This document shows positions 28,639-37,001 of a stretch of DNA of 64,000 bases, piece after piece. The DNA is from CAZOZZ01 sp965247425 (lineage in GTDB: Bacteria; Acidobacteriota; Terriglobia; 20CM-2-55-15). The stretch is from assembly GCA_965247425.1 (NCBI GenBank), contig OZ252023.1, forward strand, positions 1,240,001 through 1,304,000. Reading direction: 5' to 3'. The translations under genes and the position numbers were made by a program. The notes beneath the pieces are model-generated. The model was not told where the DNA came from. It worked only from the letters and a program-made list of their open reading frames with translations, and made no database searches. Each line of letters begins with the position of its first letter. The stretch's first letter is position 1.

Positions 28639-28760
28639 AACAACTCCTGGCGAACCATGGAGCGTGTCTCTTCCTCACGGATTGACCGACAAAGGGGATT
28701 CGGACTACCATCCGCTTTCCGATATTCCCCGGAGTTGGACTTCCGAAAGGGACACGCGTC

Positions 28761-29171
28761 ATGTTTGAAACCAGAATACAGACCTATTGGGCGGATTCCG
28801 ATGCCGCTGGCATCGCTTACTTCTCACATTTTTTTCGATTCGTAGAGTCTGCTGAAGAAGATCTCTTCCGCGCGGCCGGCTCGGACCGGCAACTCGTTCT
28901 GGATGAGCAACAGGTTTGGTTGCCGCGAGTGGAGTCGTTTGCGAAGTTCCGGAAACCGATCAAGGTCGGTAGCGCGATTCTTGTGCGCCTCCACGCGGAG
29001 TTCCAAGGCTCGAAGACCGTCAAGTGCCGTTTCGAGATCTTCGAAGCGGAACAGCGCGAACTACTGGCGGAAGGATACGTCACCGTCGTCTGTGTCAGTC
29101 GCAGTGGGTTCAAGGGCATCCCGATGCCTCGGCCGATCCGGCGGGTATTCGAGACGGCCAACCTTTCCTGA
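28761..29171 (+). CDS. acyl-CoA thioesterase, 4HBT hotdog family (YbgC/FadM-like)
   Basis: A 136-residue single hotdog-fold domain. The active-site motif WADSDAAGIAYFSHF at residues 10-24 holds the conserved aspartate and matches the YbgC/FadM group. It should hydrolyse acyl-CoA thioesters; the chain length cannot be told from sequence. The ATG at 28761 follows GAAAGGGA. It stands alone, downstream of the broken ADOP gene and before a decayed transposase region. Confidence 0.85.
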   Translation: MFETRIQTYWADSDAAGIAYFSHFFRFVESAEEDLFRAAGSDRQLVLDEQQVWLPRVESFAKFRKPIKVGSAILVRLHAEFQGSKTVKCRFEIFEAEQRELLAEGYVTVVCVSRSGFKGIPMPRPIRRVFETANLS

Positions 29172-29277
29172 TGCCGAGCAGGCTCCTAGCCCGAAGTTCC
29201 GGAACGCCAGGGACGTAAGTATCCGCAGCGATTTGGGTTTCGCGGAATCAGAGTGTGCGGGACTGGGAACAGCCCGA

Positions 29278-29619
29278 TCAAAGAGCCAGCTTAACGCCCA
29301 GTAGGTCCAGGGCCCGCTGCTGTAGGGATGTAGGTCGGGTGGTCTTCTGGAACGAGGGCGCGTCGATCGTTGTGTGAGTGCAGGTGTTGCGAACGATCGA
29401 TCCGAGGTCGGCGAGTAGTGTTCGGAAGCTGTGAACGGGCTGGCCGTCGTGGGTCCGCTTGGCGCGGCTTTGGCGCGGGCCATGGAGGCGACTGCGGCTG
29501 ATTTCGAAGGCGTCTCCCGGGTTGGTGCCCGCGGGAGCGCCCTGGAGCACGGCCCGGAGCGCATCGATCTTTCCCTGAGGCCAATCACTCAGATTAGCGA
29601 GCGTCCGTTTGCGACACAC
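29278..29619 (-). pseudogene. C-terminal remnant of a DDE transposase
   Basis: A 113-residue open frame with the features of a transposase C-terminus: TLADLGSIVRNT followed by a linker and the terminal LQQRALDLLGVKL. The upstream catalytic parts are absent, and further remnants in other frames are not clear. It probably marks an old insertion sequence between 29.17 and 29.64 kb. The family is not certain. Confidence 0.45.
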
Positions 29620-29644
29620 GCTGCCGGATGCTCGCTCGTTTTTG

Positions 29645-29872
29645 ATGGATAGGGAGACGTTGGGCGCTTACAGCTTACTCTGGGGCCAGGAACCTCAGGA
29701 AAAGCGGTATACCGGCGAGCCCTCCCGGCTTAGTCCGGATGAATATGCTCTCTTCGACGACCTGCGCCATAACCGGATTGGCGAGCGGGTACGCCTAGAG
29801 CAGGAACGGATAAGCTATGGCTATCTCGAACGAGTATTGCGGAACATCTTTCGTCAGACAGGATCCACATGA
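29645..29872 (+). CDS. small hypothetical protein
   Basis: A 75-residue frame (MDRETLGAYSLLWGQEPQ..) with a charged helical C-terminal half. No family recognised and no ribosome site visible. Its stop overlaps an ATG (ATGA at 29869) of a 30-codon frame, which suggests an old small operon, but neither may be real. Low confidence. Confidence 0.3.
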   Translation: MDRETLGAYSLLWGQEPQEKRYTGEPSRLSPDEYALFDDLRHNRIGERVRLEQERISYGYLERVLRNIFRQTGST

Positions 29873-30028
29873 CCCACCTCATCGACGACACCAACGTATG
29901 GCTTGTTCGGATGCAAAGTCCCGACGGTAGGGTCCACGCTTTTTCGGCATCTGCCATATAATGGATTGGTGCTGGCTCCGCTTGACGGGCGCTGCACCGA
30001 TGCTAACCTAAGTCCAAGGAGGTGCTCC

Positions 30029-30271
30029 TTGAAAAACTACGCTTTTAATGTCGTCGTGGAGGATGACGAGTACGAGGATGGGCGCCCCGCGTTTCGGGCG
30101 TACTGTCCCGCGCTTGAATCCATCGGGGCTTCAACGTCGGGTGACACTCGCGAAGAAGCAGTGAAGAACATCCAAGAAGTTCTCCGGATGATCGTGGACG
30201 AACTCGCCGAAGAAGGGAAAGAGATCCCGCCAGACGCCCTCTCATCTGATGCCGTAGTGGTGAGCGTTTGA
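30029..30271 (+). CDS. hicB: HicB-family antitoxin
   Basis: An 80-residue protein with the partial RNase H-like HicB fold: F-x-VVVEDDE, RAYCPALES-GAS--GDTREEAVKNI-E. A strong AAGGAGG lies 6 bp before a TTG, which I take as the start; the frame could extend to 29903 but the added residues have no homology to the family. It neutralises the HicA toxin encoded next and in this family normally represses its own promoter. The stop overlaps the hicA start (TTGA). Confidence 0.9.
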   Translation: MKNYAFNVVVEDDEYEDGRPAFRAYCPALESIGASTSGDTREEAVKNIQEVLRMIVDELAEEGKEIPPDALSSDAVVVSV

Positions 30272-30498
30272 AACGGGGCATTACCGCCCGCCTCCTTATC
30301 AAAGCTCTCAAGAAAGACGGATTCACTCACGTCCGAACGGACGGGAGCCACCGCAGGTTCCGACATTCAGACGGCCGGAGAGTAACCGTTTCCTACCACA
30401 AAGTATCCTCTACTTTCACGATCAAGACGCTACGCAGTATTGTCTTCAAGCAAGTCCGATGGAACGATGACGACTTACGACGACACAATTTCTTGTGA
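30268..30498 (+). CDS. hicA: HicA-family mRNA interferase toxin
   Basis: A 76-residue basic protein with the dsRBD-like HicA fold. The catalytic histidine is in RTDGSHRRFRHSDGRRVTVSYH. It starts with TTG overlapping the hicB stop, so both genes use TTG and the toxin is translationally coupled to the antitoxin. It should cleave mRNAs when free of HicB. Antitoxin-first order is the less common arrangement of the two known. Confidence 0.9.
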   Translation: MKRGITARLLIKALKKDGFTHVRTDGSHRRFRHSDGRRVTVSYHKVSSTFTIKTLRSIVFKQVRWNDDDLRRHNFL

Positions 30499-30543
30499 CC
30501 GGCTGTCAGGCGTTTCTGCTCTACGGCAATCATGACGCGAAAG

Positions 30544-31284
30544 TCAGATCACACGTCGTCTGAGCCTTCCGACTAGCCCTAGAATGACCTCCAGCGTTTC
30601 GATGGTTGGCAGGAACGACCGTAACTCGGAGACTGCGTTTCCGACGGGCGCTTCTCTGCCGTTTGGGTTGTACCAGACGGGACGGATGCCCGCACCCATC
30701 GCGCCCACGACGTCGACCTCCCAGGAATCCCCGACCATCACTGCCTGTTCCGGTGAAGCACCCGCCATTCGAAGGGCCTGGTCGAACATCTCCGGTGCCG
30801 GTTTCGGGTGTTCGGTTTCCTCGGACGTCACCATGAAGTCGATCAACGGGTCGAGTTTGCAGTGGGCGAGTTTGGAGCGCTGCTCGATGACGAAATTGTT
30901 CGTCACGATGCCTATGGGGACCCGGGTCCCCAGACATTCGAGAAGTTCGATAGACCCGGCCATGGCGCGCCTTGAGGCGCGATAGACCTCGCGGTACCGT
31001 CCGGCCGCAGCCTCCACCTCACCTGGAGCGAGTGACGCCCCACACCATTCGGCCAACAGGCGGAATCGTTCAATGCGACCCTCAGCCTGGGTCAAGAGGC
31101 CGGCCAGCACCTTCCGGTGAGTGCGGTTCAAGATTTCAAAAGCCGCACTTTCAAGTTCGTCGACTCCCCGCGCCCGGAAGGCGTGGTATTCGTTCCGGAG
31201 AGTGACGAGTCCGCAACGACTGGCATGCCGGTGGTCGAAGAGCGTGTCATCCAGATCGAAGAGCACCAGGCGCGTTTCATTCAT
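30544..31284 (-). CDS. HAD-superfamily hydrolase
   Basis: A 246-residue HAD phosphatase with motif I FDLDDTLFDH at residues 6-15 (nucleophile D8 and D10), motif II IVTNN, motif III K in EHPKPAPEMF and motif IV GDSWEVDV. Overall it resembles the YjjG/haloacid dehalogenase-like subgroup that dephosphorylates small metabolites; the substrate is not predictable. I chose the ATG at 31284 (MNETRLVLFD) over upstream starts since homology begins there; a TATAAT sits 10 bp upstream of it, so the mRNA might be nearly leaderless. Confidence 0.85.
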   Translation of the reverse strand: MNETRLVLFDLDDTLFDHRHASRCGLVTLRNEYHAFRARGVDELESAAFEILNRTHRKVLAGLLTQAEGRIERFRLLAEWCGASLAPGEVEAAAGRYREVYRASRRAMAGSIELLECLGTRVPIGIVTNNFVIEQRSKLAHCKLDPLIDFMVTSEETEHPKPAPEMFDQALRMAGASPEQAVMVGDSWEVDVVGAMGAGIRPVWYNPNGREAPVGNAVSELRSFLPTIETLEVILGLVGRLRRRVI

Positions 31285-31404
31285 TCCCTGCATTATATGG
31301 GAGCCGTCCGAACGGCTGCGATGTCTCACCCGCGGAAGACGGCGACAACCTCGTTGCATGCGGACGGCGAACATGCGATTCTAACGACCCCGTAAGGGTG
31401 AATC

Positions 31405-32655
31405 ATGCCGCGCAAGAACTCCATCGAAAGCATTCGCGAGACACTGGATCTGGCGAGCCAGGAACTGAAGATCCTTCAGCAGATCAGCCACTCGATCAGT
31501 TGCAGCCTGGATCTGAACAAGGTGTTGAAGGAAATCGTCGACCTCGTTGTGGAGGTCACCCGGTGTGATTCGTGCTTGCTCTATCTGTTGGATGAGGCGG
31601 AACCTTACCTGTTTCTTCGGGCGTCGAAGAATCCGCATCCCCGGCTGATCGGGCGAATCACGGTGAAGGTGGGGGAGGGCATCACGGGATGGGTGGCCGA
31701 GAACGCGGAACCAGTTGCCATTTCACGCAATGCCGGCAAGGATCCGCGTTTCAAGGTGTTCAACAACCTTCCCGAAGATCGGTATGAATCATTCCTGTCG
31801 GTACCGATCGTTGTCCCCCCAGACAACGTCATCGGCGTGATCAACGTGCAGCATCGAAAATCCCATCGGCACGGCGACAGGGAACAGACCTTGATCTCCA
31901 TCATCGGACATCAGGTCGGCGTCGCGATCGAGAACGCGCGGTTCTATGAGGAGACCAAGCGGCGCGCCCAGCAGCTGGCCACCCTTTCACAGGTAAGTCA
32001 GATTGCGGCGTCAGGCCGATATCTGGATGAGATGCTGCAACTGATCGTCAACATGATCGCCGAGAGCATGCAGGCGCGCCTCTGCTCGATCATGCTCGTG
32101 GACAAGAAGAAGAACGAGCTGGTTCTGAAGGCAGCCAAATGCTCGAGCGAGGAATACTGGCAACGGCCGAATCTGAAGATCGGTAAGAGTCTTGTAAGCC
32201 GGGTCGTTAAACAGGGGAAACCCCTGATGGTCAAGGACGTGATCCGGGAGGCGGGCTACAGGTACACGGAACTGGCAAAGAAGGAAGGAGTCCGCTCGCT
32301 CCTGTCGGTACCGATGATCGTCAAGGACCGCGTGATCGGCGTCGTCAACGTCTATTCGGATGAAGAAAAAGTGTTCTCCAAGGATGATCTGGGGGTGTTG
32401 TCCACTGTCTGCGATCAGGCCGCCCTCGCCATCGAGAACACGAACCTGGCTGTCGCCGTTCAGGAACGCGAGGAAGCGCTCGAATCGAGGAAAAAGGTAG
32501 AACGCGCAAAAAGCATCCTCCAGGAGCAGTCCGGGATTTCCGAGGTTGAGGCCTATCGGCGGTTGCGTCAGCAGAGCATGAAAACGCGCCGGACGATGCG
32601 GGAGATCGCCGAGGCCGTGATCTTGTCGAGTGAAATGCAGTCCGGGTCAGTCTAG
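31405..32655 (+). CDS. GAF-GAF-ANTAR signalling and antitermination protein
   Basis: A 416-residue cytoplasmic protein with a short coiled start, GAF domain 1 (about 25-180), GAF domain 2 (about 190-345) and a C-terminal ANTAR domain (about 352-410, ALESRKKVERAKSILQEQSG, YRRLRQQSM). ANTAR domains bind paired-hexaloop RNA hairpins to prevent transcription termination; GAF domains bind small ligands. The gene is not next to a two-component system. The 3' end overlaps the end of the convergent DUF507 gene by 9 bp. Target RNAs were not identified in this window. Confidence 0.9.
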   Translation: MPRKNSIESIRETLDLASQELKILQQISHSISCSLDLNKVLKEIVDLVVEVTRCDSCLLYLLDEAEPYLFLRASKNPHPRLIGRITVKVGEGITGWVAENAEPVAISRNAGKDPRFKVFNNLPEDRYESFLSVPIVVPPDNVIGVINVQHRKSHRHGDREQTLISIIGHQVGVAIENARFYEETKRRAQQLATLSQVSQIAASGRYLDEMLQLIVNMIAESMQARLCSIMLVDKKKNELVLKAAKCSSEEYWQRPNLKIGKSLVSRVVKQGKPLMVKDVIREAGYRYTELAKKEGVRSLLSVPMIVKDRVIGVVNVYSDEEKVFSKDDLGVLSTVCDQAALAIENTNLAVAVQEREEALESRKKVERAKSILQEQSGISEVEAYRRLRQQSMKTRRTMREIAEAVILSSEMQSGSV

Positions 32656-32940
32656 TGCAGATTGACCGCCTGAGAGGATCTGGAGCTCTTCTTCGTAGTA
32701 CTTACGGTACAGAATGTCCCATTCTTCGCCGCCTTCCGGAATCTGACGGACCTGAGACTCGATCTTATGCCGGGCCGCCTGATCGATTTCCTCTTCCTTC
32801 CGCAGCCACTTTGTGAGAATTTCCAGGGCCGCAAGCCGGACCGTATTGCGGTCTTCCTTGAAGACCACCTCGTCGATGTCAGCGACGGCGTCCGCGACCC
32901 GGTGCGACAGAAGGTTGATCTTGTCTCGTGACAAACGCAT
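32647..32940 (-). CDS. DUF507 family protein, copy 2
   Basis: A 97-residue charged helical protein (MRLSRDKINLLSHRVADAV, LLRKEEEIDQ-like EEIDQAARHKIESQ). DUF507 is a family of short proteins of unknown function, often found in pairs. The start is directly adjacent to the stop of the preceding DUF507 gene, with no gap, so they are probably co-translated. Confidence 0.8.
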   Translation of the reverse strand: MRLSRDKINLLSHRVADAVADIDEVVFKEDRNTVRLAALEILTKWLRKEEEIDQAARHKIESQVRQIPEGGEEWDILYRKYYEEELQILSGGQSALD

Positions 32941-33219
32941 CTACAGCACCAGCTTCCGTTCTCGAGCGAGCTTCTTCTTGATCAGCTTGAACATTTCCTG
33001 ATACGAAGCGCCGCTTTCGCGCATCTGGTTGGAATACTCGTTGAGCATCGTGCGTACTTCATCGTTCAAGCGGTCCTCGACGGTGACCTCTTCCTGAATG
33101 GCCTCGTACACCTCCTCGGTGATTGAGAAATCACTAGGGAGTTCGATCAGCTCGCGGTCGACGAGTTCTTCGGAGACTTTGTCTGCCAGGATTGCTACGA
33201 ATTCTTTGCGAAGTGCCAT
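32941..33219 (-). CDS. DUF507 family protein, copy 1
   Basis: A 92-residue charged helical protein (MALRKEFVAILADKVSEEL, ERLNDEVRTMLNEY region). Paralogous to the next gene and transcribed first. The pairing suggests a hetero-oligomer, which is inference. No function is known. Confidence 0.8.
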   Translation of the reverse strand: MALRKEFVAILADKVSEELVDRELIELPSDFSITEEVYEAIQEEVTVEDRLNDEVRTMLNEYSNQMRESGASYQEMFKLIKKKLARERKLVL

Positions 33220-33425
33220 AAGTCAATGAGTACTCTTCGAGCCTCGATCGAACCATCTAATATCCCACAACTCGATTGGTTTTTCAACAGCGCCTCTACC
33301 AGAACCGGCCTCAATACACCGCGAATCCCACTATTTACGGGCCTTTCGGCACTTCTGGCGTCGGAGTGAGGTTTTTCCTTCGGACAGCCGAGCCTTGAAC
33401 CGCACCGCGTAGGACCCTGTTGAAT

Positions 33426-34715
33426 CTATGCCTCGGCGCTCTCGGCTGCGTCCACGAGTATCTCGTTTTCACCTTCGCTGGTTCCGATGATCACTGCCCC
33501 GCAGGAGTCGCTGAATACGTTGATGGATGTGCGAACCATATCGAGTAAACGATCCGTTACCAGGATCAACCCGATGGCCTCTACAGGGAGGCCGATCGAG
33601 GTCAGAATGATCGTGATCGCGACGAGGCTGGCCGCGGGAATGCCCGCGACACCGATCGACGTGACCAGGGCAACGAATACAACGGTGAACTGAGTCACGA
33701 AGCCGAGTTCGAGCCCATAGGCCTGGGCGATGAACATCGCCGCGACACACTCATACAGAGCTGTCCCGTCCATGTTGACCGTCGCACCGAGGGGCAATAC
33801 GAAGCTCGTAATCCGGTTCGAGACACCCGCCTTCTTCTCGACGCACTCCATTGTCAATGGAAGCGTAGCCGATGAGGATGCCGTCGAGAAGGCGGTCAGC
33901 ATCGCCGAGGACATAGCTCGATAGTGGCGCCACGGATTGACTCCACCAATGAAATAAAGCAGGAGCGGAAGCGTGATCAACGTGTGCCCGAGCAGGCTGA
34001 ACAGAGCCGTGAAGAAGAACGTCAACAAGGGTCTGAAAGCCTCGAAACCGGTTTGCGTGACCTCTTCGGCAACCAGGCCGAACACACCGAGCGGCGTGAA
34101 CATCATGACCCAGAGGGTGATACGCATCATCGTTTCGAACACACCGTTTGCGAAACGTTGCATCGTTTTGGATAAATCCGTCTGAATCTGATTCAGGAAG
34201 TAACCAAAAAGGATGCTGAAGAAGATCAGGCCCAACATCTGGCCCTCGGCCGCGGCCGAGACGATGTTTGTCGGTACCATTCGCAGGAACAGGCCCGCCA
34301 GATCACCCGCGCCGCGGCCTTCGAACCGCGCCGCCAGGTCTCCGGACTCGTCGACGAGGCCGAGTCGCTGACCAACGGGTTCTCCGTCGATGATGCCTGG
34401 TTGCACGATGTTGACGACTGCCAGGCCCAGAAAGATCGCCAGGAGGCTCGTTGCCACATAGTAGGCGGCCGTCTTCAGGCCCAGGCGGCCGAGGTCACTC
34501 CCGGAGCCGAGGCCGGCAACCCCGCTGATAATCGAGGACATGATCAGGGGAACGATCAGCATTCTGAGAGCGTTCAGAAACATGGTCCCCATGAAATCGT
34601 AAACGCTGAGGACAGGCAGTCCCAGGAGGCTCGTCTCCGGGGTGGTCCAGATGCCGGCCAGAGCGGCGAGTCCTATGGCGATCAGGATTTGCCAGTGCAG
34701 CTTCAGTTTTCCCAT
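33426..34715 (-). CDS. gltP: dicarboxylate/amino acid:cation symporter (DAACS family)
   Basis: A 429-residue inner-membrane transporter of the GltP/DctA family with eight membrane helices and two re-entrant loops. Seen motifs are the serine-rich HP1 tip ASSSATLPLTMECVE, the NMDGT motif (VNMDGTALYECVA) and AGIPAASLVAITIILTSIGLP. It should import glutamate, aspartate or C4-dicarboxylates with Na+ or H+. The symbol follows closest family type, not proven specificity. It is single, 206 bp upstream of the DUF507 pair in the same direction. Confidence 0.9.
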   Translation of the reverse strand: MGKLKLHWQILIAIGLAALAGIWTTPETSLLGLPVLSVYDFMGTMFLNALRMLIVPLIMSSIISGVAGLGSGSDLGRLGLKTAAYYVATSLLAIFLGLAVVNIVQPGIIDGEPVGQRLGLVDESGDLAARFEGRGAGDLAGLFLRMVPTNIVSAAAEGQMLGLIFFSILFGYFLNQIQTDLSKTMQRFANGVFETMMRITLWVMMFTPLGVFGLVAEEVTQTGFEAFRPLLTFFFTALFSLLGHTLITLPLLLYFIGGVNPWRHYRAMSSAMLTAFSTASSSATLPLTMECVEKKAGVSNRITSFVLPLGATVNMDGTALYECVAAMFIAQAYGLELGFVTQFTVVFVALVTSIGVAGIPAASLVAITIILTSIGLPVEAIGLILVTDRLLDMVRTSINVFSDSCGAVIIGTSEGENEILVDAAESAEA

Positions 34716-35112
34716 GGTCTTGTCCCTGCTCCTGTGGGTGTGGTCTGTAGAATGGAAACGGTCGAATAGTATAGGAGAACCGAAGGAGGGTCAATCCGCA
34801 GCGGAAGGATCAAATAAAAGGGAAGGGGGATGGCCGTCTATGAGTTCCCGGCGATCGGAGGCTTCGTCGGAGAATTTCGTTCCGAATGCTTCCCTTCGAG
34901 TTCGGACACCGATAGCCCTCCCGCTGAACAGCACCCCGCCGAATGATCGTAATAGTCCGTCAGGAAGACGTTGATTCTTTCGATAATCCGGCGCAGCCTG
35001 GCCAACATGCTCGAAGTGTATCACAGCGCCCTGCGCGCGGCCCCAGACGCTACGGGTCCCGGTGTGCGAGGGGCCGTTCCGAGCCCCCCGCGGTTCACAG
35101 ATCTACGTGACC
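34716..35112. other. intergenic region, nothing clear
   Basis: About 400 bp with no supported gene. A 77-codon minus-strand frame (34791-35024) has no ribosome site or recognisable features. Confidence 0.4.
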
Positions 35113-35307
35113 CTATTTGATCTTGTGGTGACCGCCGTGGCCACCGCCGCCATGGCCGCCGCCGTTGCCACCGCCGCCGTTGCCGCCGCCACCATCAGGG
35201 TCCCATCTCATGAACGGGAACACCGTATCGCTGGGTGCGATCTTCTGTTCAAGCTCTTCAATTGTGGTTTCGAGTTGGAGTTCGAGTCCTTCGATCTTCG
35301 GATCCAT
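35113..35307 (-). CDS. short peptide of an E/L-rich leader family, Gly/His tail (copy 1)
   Basis: A 64-residue peptide. N-terminal half MDPKIEGLELQLETTIEELE then QKIAP, an amphipathic acidic helix; C-terminal half DPDGGGGNGGGG and then GGHGGGGHGGHH, a glycine/histidine/asparagine repeat ending KIK. Ribosome site GGAGGA 7 bp before the ATG at 35307. A near-identical N-terminal pattern (MDPK..ELE.EIEELE.KIAP) is found in the peptide at 36590-36823. The layout of a conserved leader and a variable low-complexity tail is like RiPP precursors or metal-binding peptides, but no modifying enzyme is adjacent. Unknown function. Confidence 0.75.
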   Translation of the reverse strand: MDPKIEGLELQLETTIEELEQKIAPSDTVFPFMRWDPDGGGGNGGGGNGGGHGGGGHGGHHKIK

Positions 35308-35321
35308 CCTGTTGTCCTCCA

Positions 35322-35377
35322 TGACAAGTGAGAATTCCTCAGTGCTTATCCTACGGGGACACCCGAAATGTAAAGGG
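35322..35377 (-). promoter_or_regulatory. conserved block upstream of peptide copy 1
   Basis: On the minus strand: CTTTACA, 7 nt, TGTCCCCGTAGGATAA, then about 20 nt to the gene. The same order and spacing occur at 37002-37061 before the other peptide genes. TTTACA with TAGGAT or GGATAA at 15-17 nt could be -35/-10 boxes. Confidence 0.55.
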
Positions 35378-35873
35378 ATTTTCTGATAAACATACGGATT
35401 GTATACAAATAGGAGCGAGCGGTAACGACTTGGAAAACCGGCGGATTAAATGGGAAAGGGCCAACTTCTCGCTGCATTCACTTAGCCATGGCTTCCATGA
35501 ATGCGCCAAGTTGGTTATCGGCCAAACCCTCGATCGTTAGGTTCTTTTTCAATGTCTGGCCAGACTGCGGGTTGCCCCACATTCCGCCCGGACATCGTGC
35601 CGTTAATCGACTTGGTTGCGGTCAATCGACCCCTTCCACGAAAGAGATAATGCGCCTTTGATTTGCGTCTGTCAACGCGAAAGATTTGCAGGATCTGGGC
35701 GCGAAATCTGCGTCTTTTCTTGCCTCGAAAACCGGGGTCTTTTGCCTCTAATATTTACCCTCTCGAGGTGTCTGTCGAAGATGACATTTGATGTCATACC
35801 GCTAACCAAAGCCTTCTGGTAATGTCCAAGTTTTAGAGAGCGATCCGCGCTCATTCACCATTGGAGGTCCCTT
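35378..35873. other. intergenic region upstream of the triple-repeat secreted protein
   Basis: No gene is supported over about 500 bp. It contains a perfect inverted repeat TGACAT-ttg-ATGTCA at 35782-35796, 80 bp before the next start, and AT-rich stretches near 35740-35760 (ctaatatttaccc) that may be promoter sequence. Confidence 0.4.
35782..35796. promoter_or_regulatory. inverted repeat, possible operator
   Basis: TGACAT, 3-nt spacer, ATGTCA; perfect 6-bp arms, located between a possible promoter and the start of the secreted triple-repeat protein. No regulator can be named. Confidence 0.3.
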
Positions 35874-36503
35874 ATGCGACATGCTCTGATCGGTCTGGCA
35901 ATGACGACGATCTGTGGTCCCTTCCTGTCGTCCGCGATGGCACAGGAGGAGACCTCAAACCCAGAGTACGAATACCGCGTCCTGGCGACAAATAAGACCT
36001 CGACGATGCAGAGGGAATTGAATCAGGCGGCAAGATTCGGATTTCGCCTGGAGTCGGTCATGGGCGGTCAAACTTCCTTCGGAGGAGACGAGACCGTCGT
36101 AGTGATGTCCAGACCGCAGCAGATGTCGGCCGATGCGCGTTACGATTACCGGCTGCTGGCCACGTCCAAGACTTCGACGATGCAGAAAGAGCTACAGGAA
36201 GCAGGTGACGAAGGCTTTGAATACGTTGGGCAGACGGTTTTTAAAACAGCTTTTGGCGGTAAGGAGGTCGTCGTGATCCTGGAGCGGGACCCCGAGGCCG
36301 CCTCGGTGCGATATGAGTACAAGCTCCTGGCCACATCCAGAACGTCGACGATGGAAAAGGAACTGTCCGATCCCAGACTGAATGGATTTGCTCTGGTCGG
36401 TTTGACCGTTGCCAAGACGAAATTTGGCCTTGGAAAATCGGAACTGGTGACGATACTTCGCCGGCCGGTACCGGAGGCGAAGTCCCTCGCGAACAATCAT
36501 TAA
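35874..36503 (+). CDS. secreted protein with three DUF4177-like repeats
   Basis: A 209-residue protein with a signal peptide (residues 1-23, ending SSAMAQ) and three tandem repeats of about 55 residues. Each begins Y-x-Y-[RK]-[VL]-LAT-x-[KR]-TSTM-x-[RK]-EL, then GF, and ends VV(I/T)(L/M)-x-R. The repeats resemble DUF4177 domains, small alpha/beta units of unknown function. GGAGG precedes the ATG at 35874. It lies between the two peptide loci on the other strand and shares a bidirectional terminator with peptide copy 2; a functional link is only suggested by position. Confidence 0.8.
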   Translation: MRHALIGLAMTTICGPFLSSAMAQEETSNPEYEYRVLATNKTSTMQRELNQAARFGFRLESVMGGQTSFGGDETVVVMSRPQQMSADARYDYRLLATSKTSTMQKELQEAGDEGFEYVGQTVFKTAFGGKEVVVILERDPEAASVRYEYKLLATSRTSTMEKELSDPRLNGFALVGLTVAKTKFGLGKSELVTILRRPVPEAKSLANNH

Positions 36504-36535
36504 CCGGCGGGGACCCGGGAGGACAGGTTAACGTG

Positions 36536-36564
36536 AAAAAGCCCGGGGATTAACCCGGGCTTTT
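36536..36564. terminator. bidirectional Rho-independent terminator
   Basis: aaaaagcccggg, 6-nt loop gattaa, cccgggctttt: a perfect stem flanked by A and T runs. It ends both the secreted-protein gene (plus) and the peptide operon (minus). Confidence 0.9.
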
Positions 36565-36589
36565 CGCATTTCGAGATGGCAATTAGGGA

Positions 36590-36823
36590 CTACTTCCGGC
36601 CGCCCCGACCGCCACCACCACCGTCGCCTTTGCCGCCCTTGCCGCCTCTTGTGGTGTCCGTATCGTCTGTGGAGTCCGTACTATCGTCCGGCGTCGTGGT
36701 GGTTCGGCCTCCGTACGGATCGTAGATTGCCGGGAGCACTGCATCGATCTTACCCGGTGCGATCTTTGGTTCTAATTCTTCGATTTCAAGTTCAAGCTCA
36801 AACGTTAGAGTTTTCGGATCCAT
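36590..36823 (-). CDS. short peptide of the E/L-rich leader family, Thr/Asp/Gly tail (copy 2)
   Basis: A 77-residue peptide: leader MDPKTLTFELELEIEELEPK then IAP, nearly the same as copy 1, a short linker DAVLPAIYDPYGGR, then a Thr/Asp/Ser stretch and a Gly/Lys tail (GGKGGKGDGGGGGRGGRK). AGGAGGA lies 7 bp before the ATG. It starts 2 nt after the stop of the peptide frame upstream (36825-36989), so they form a small operon, ended by a strong terminator. Function unknown; see copy 1. Confidence 0.75.
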   Translation of the reverse strand: MDPKTLTFELELEIEELEPKIAPGKIDAVLPAIYDPYGGRTTTTPDDSTDSTDDTDTTRGGKGGKGDGGGGGRGGRK

Positions 36824-36824
36824 C

Positions 36825-36989
36825 CTATCTGTCCTCCTGACAGAGCTGCCTGTGGATGTTTGCCGCTGTTACCTTCTTGGTACCGGCCGTCCGGAGCAAT
36901 GCCGCCTGAAAACCGACGACCTGTCGCAAAGTGCAAGGTCTGATTTTCCGCGGTGATTCAGTCTCAAGTCCTTTGAAAATCGGCTCCAT
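36825..36989 (-). CDS. degenerate or divergent member of the short-peptide family (copy 3)
   Basis: A 54-codon frame, MEPIFKGLETESPRKIRP.., whose upstream DNA matches that of copy 1 over about 60 bp, and whose start (ME/DP-x-x-x-GLE) resembles copy 1. It then diverges: no EELE helix and no glycine tail. The stop TAG is 2 nt before the ATG of copy 2. It is either a decayed paralogue that now serves as a leader for copy 2 or a distinct peptide. An alternative longer frame starts at 37064. Confidence 0.5.
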   Translation of the reverse strand: MEPIFKGLETESPRKIRPCTLRQVVGFQAALLRTAGTKKVTAANIHRQLCQEDR

Positions 36990-37001
36990 CCGAGTGTCAT
37001 C

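Noticed and set aside
34791..35024. 77-codon minus-strand frame
   Set aside because: No ribosome site, no recognisable sequence and atypical composition.
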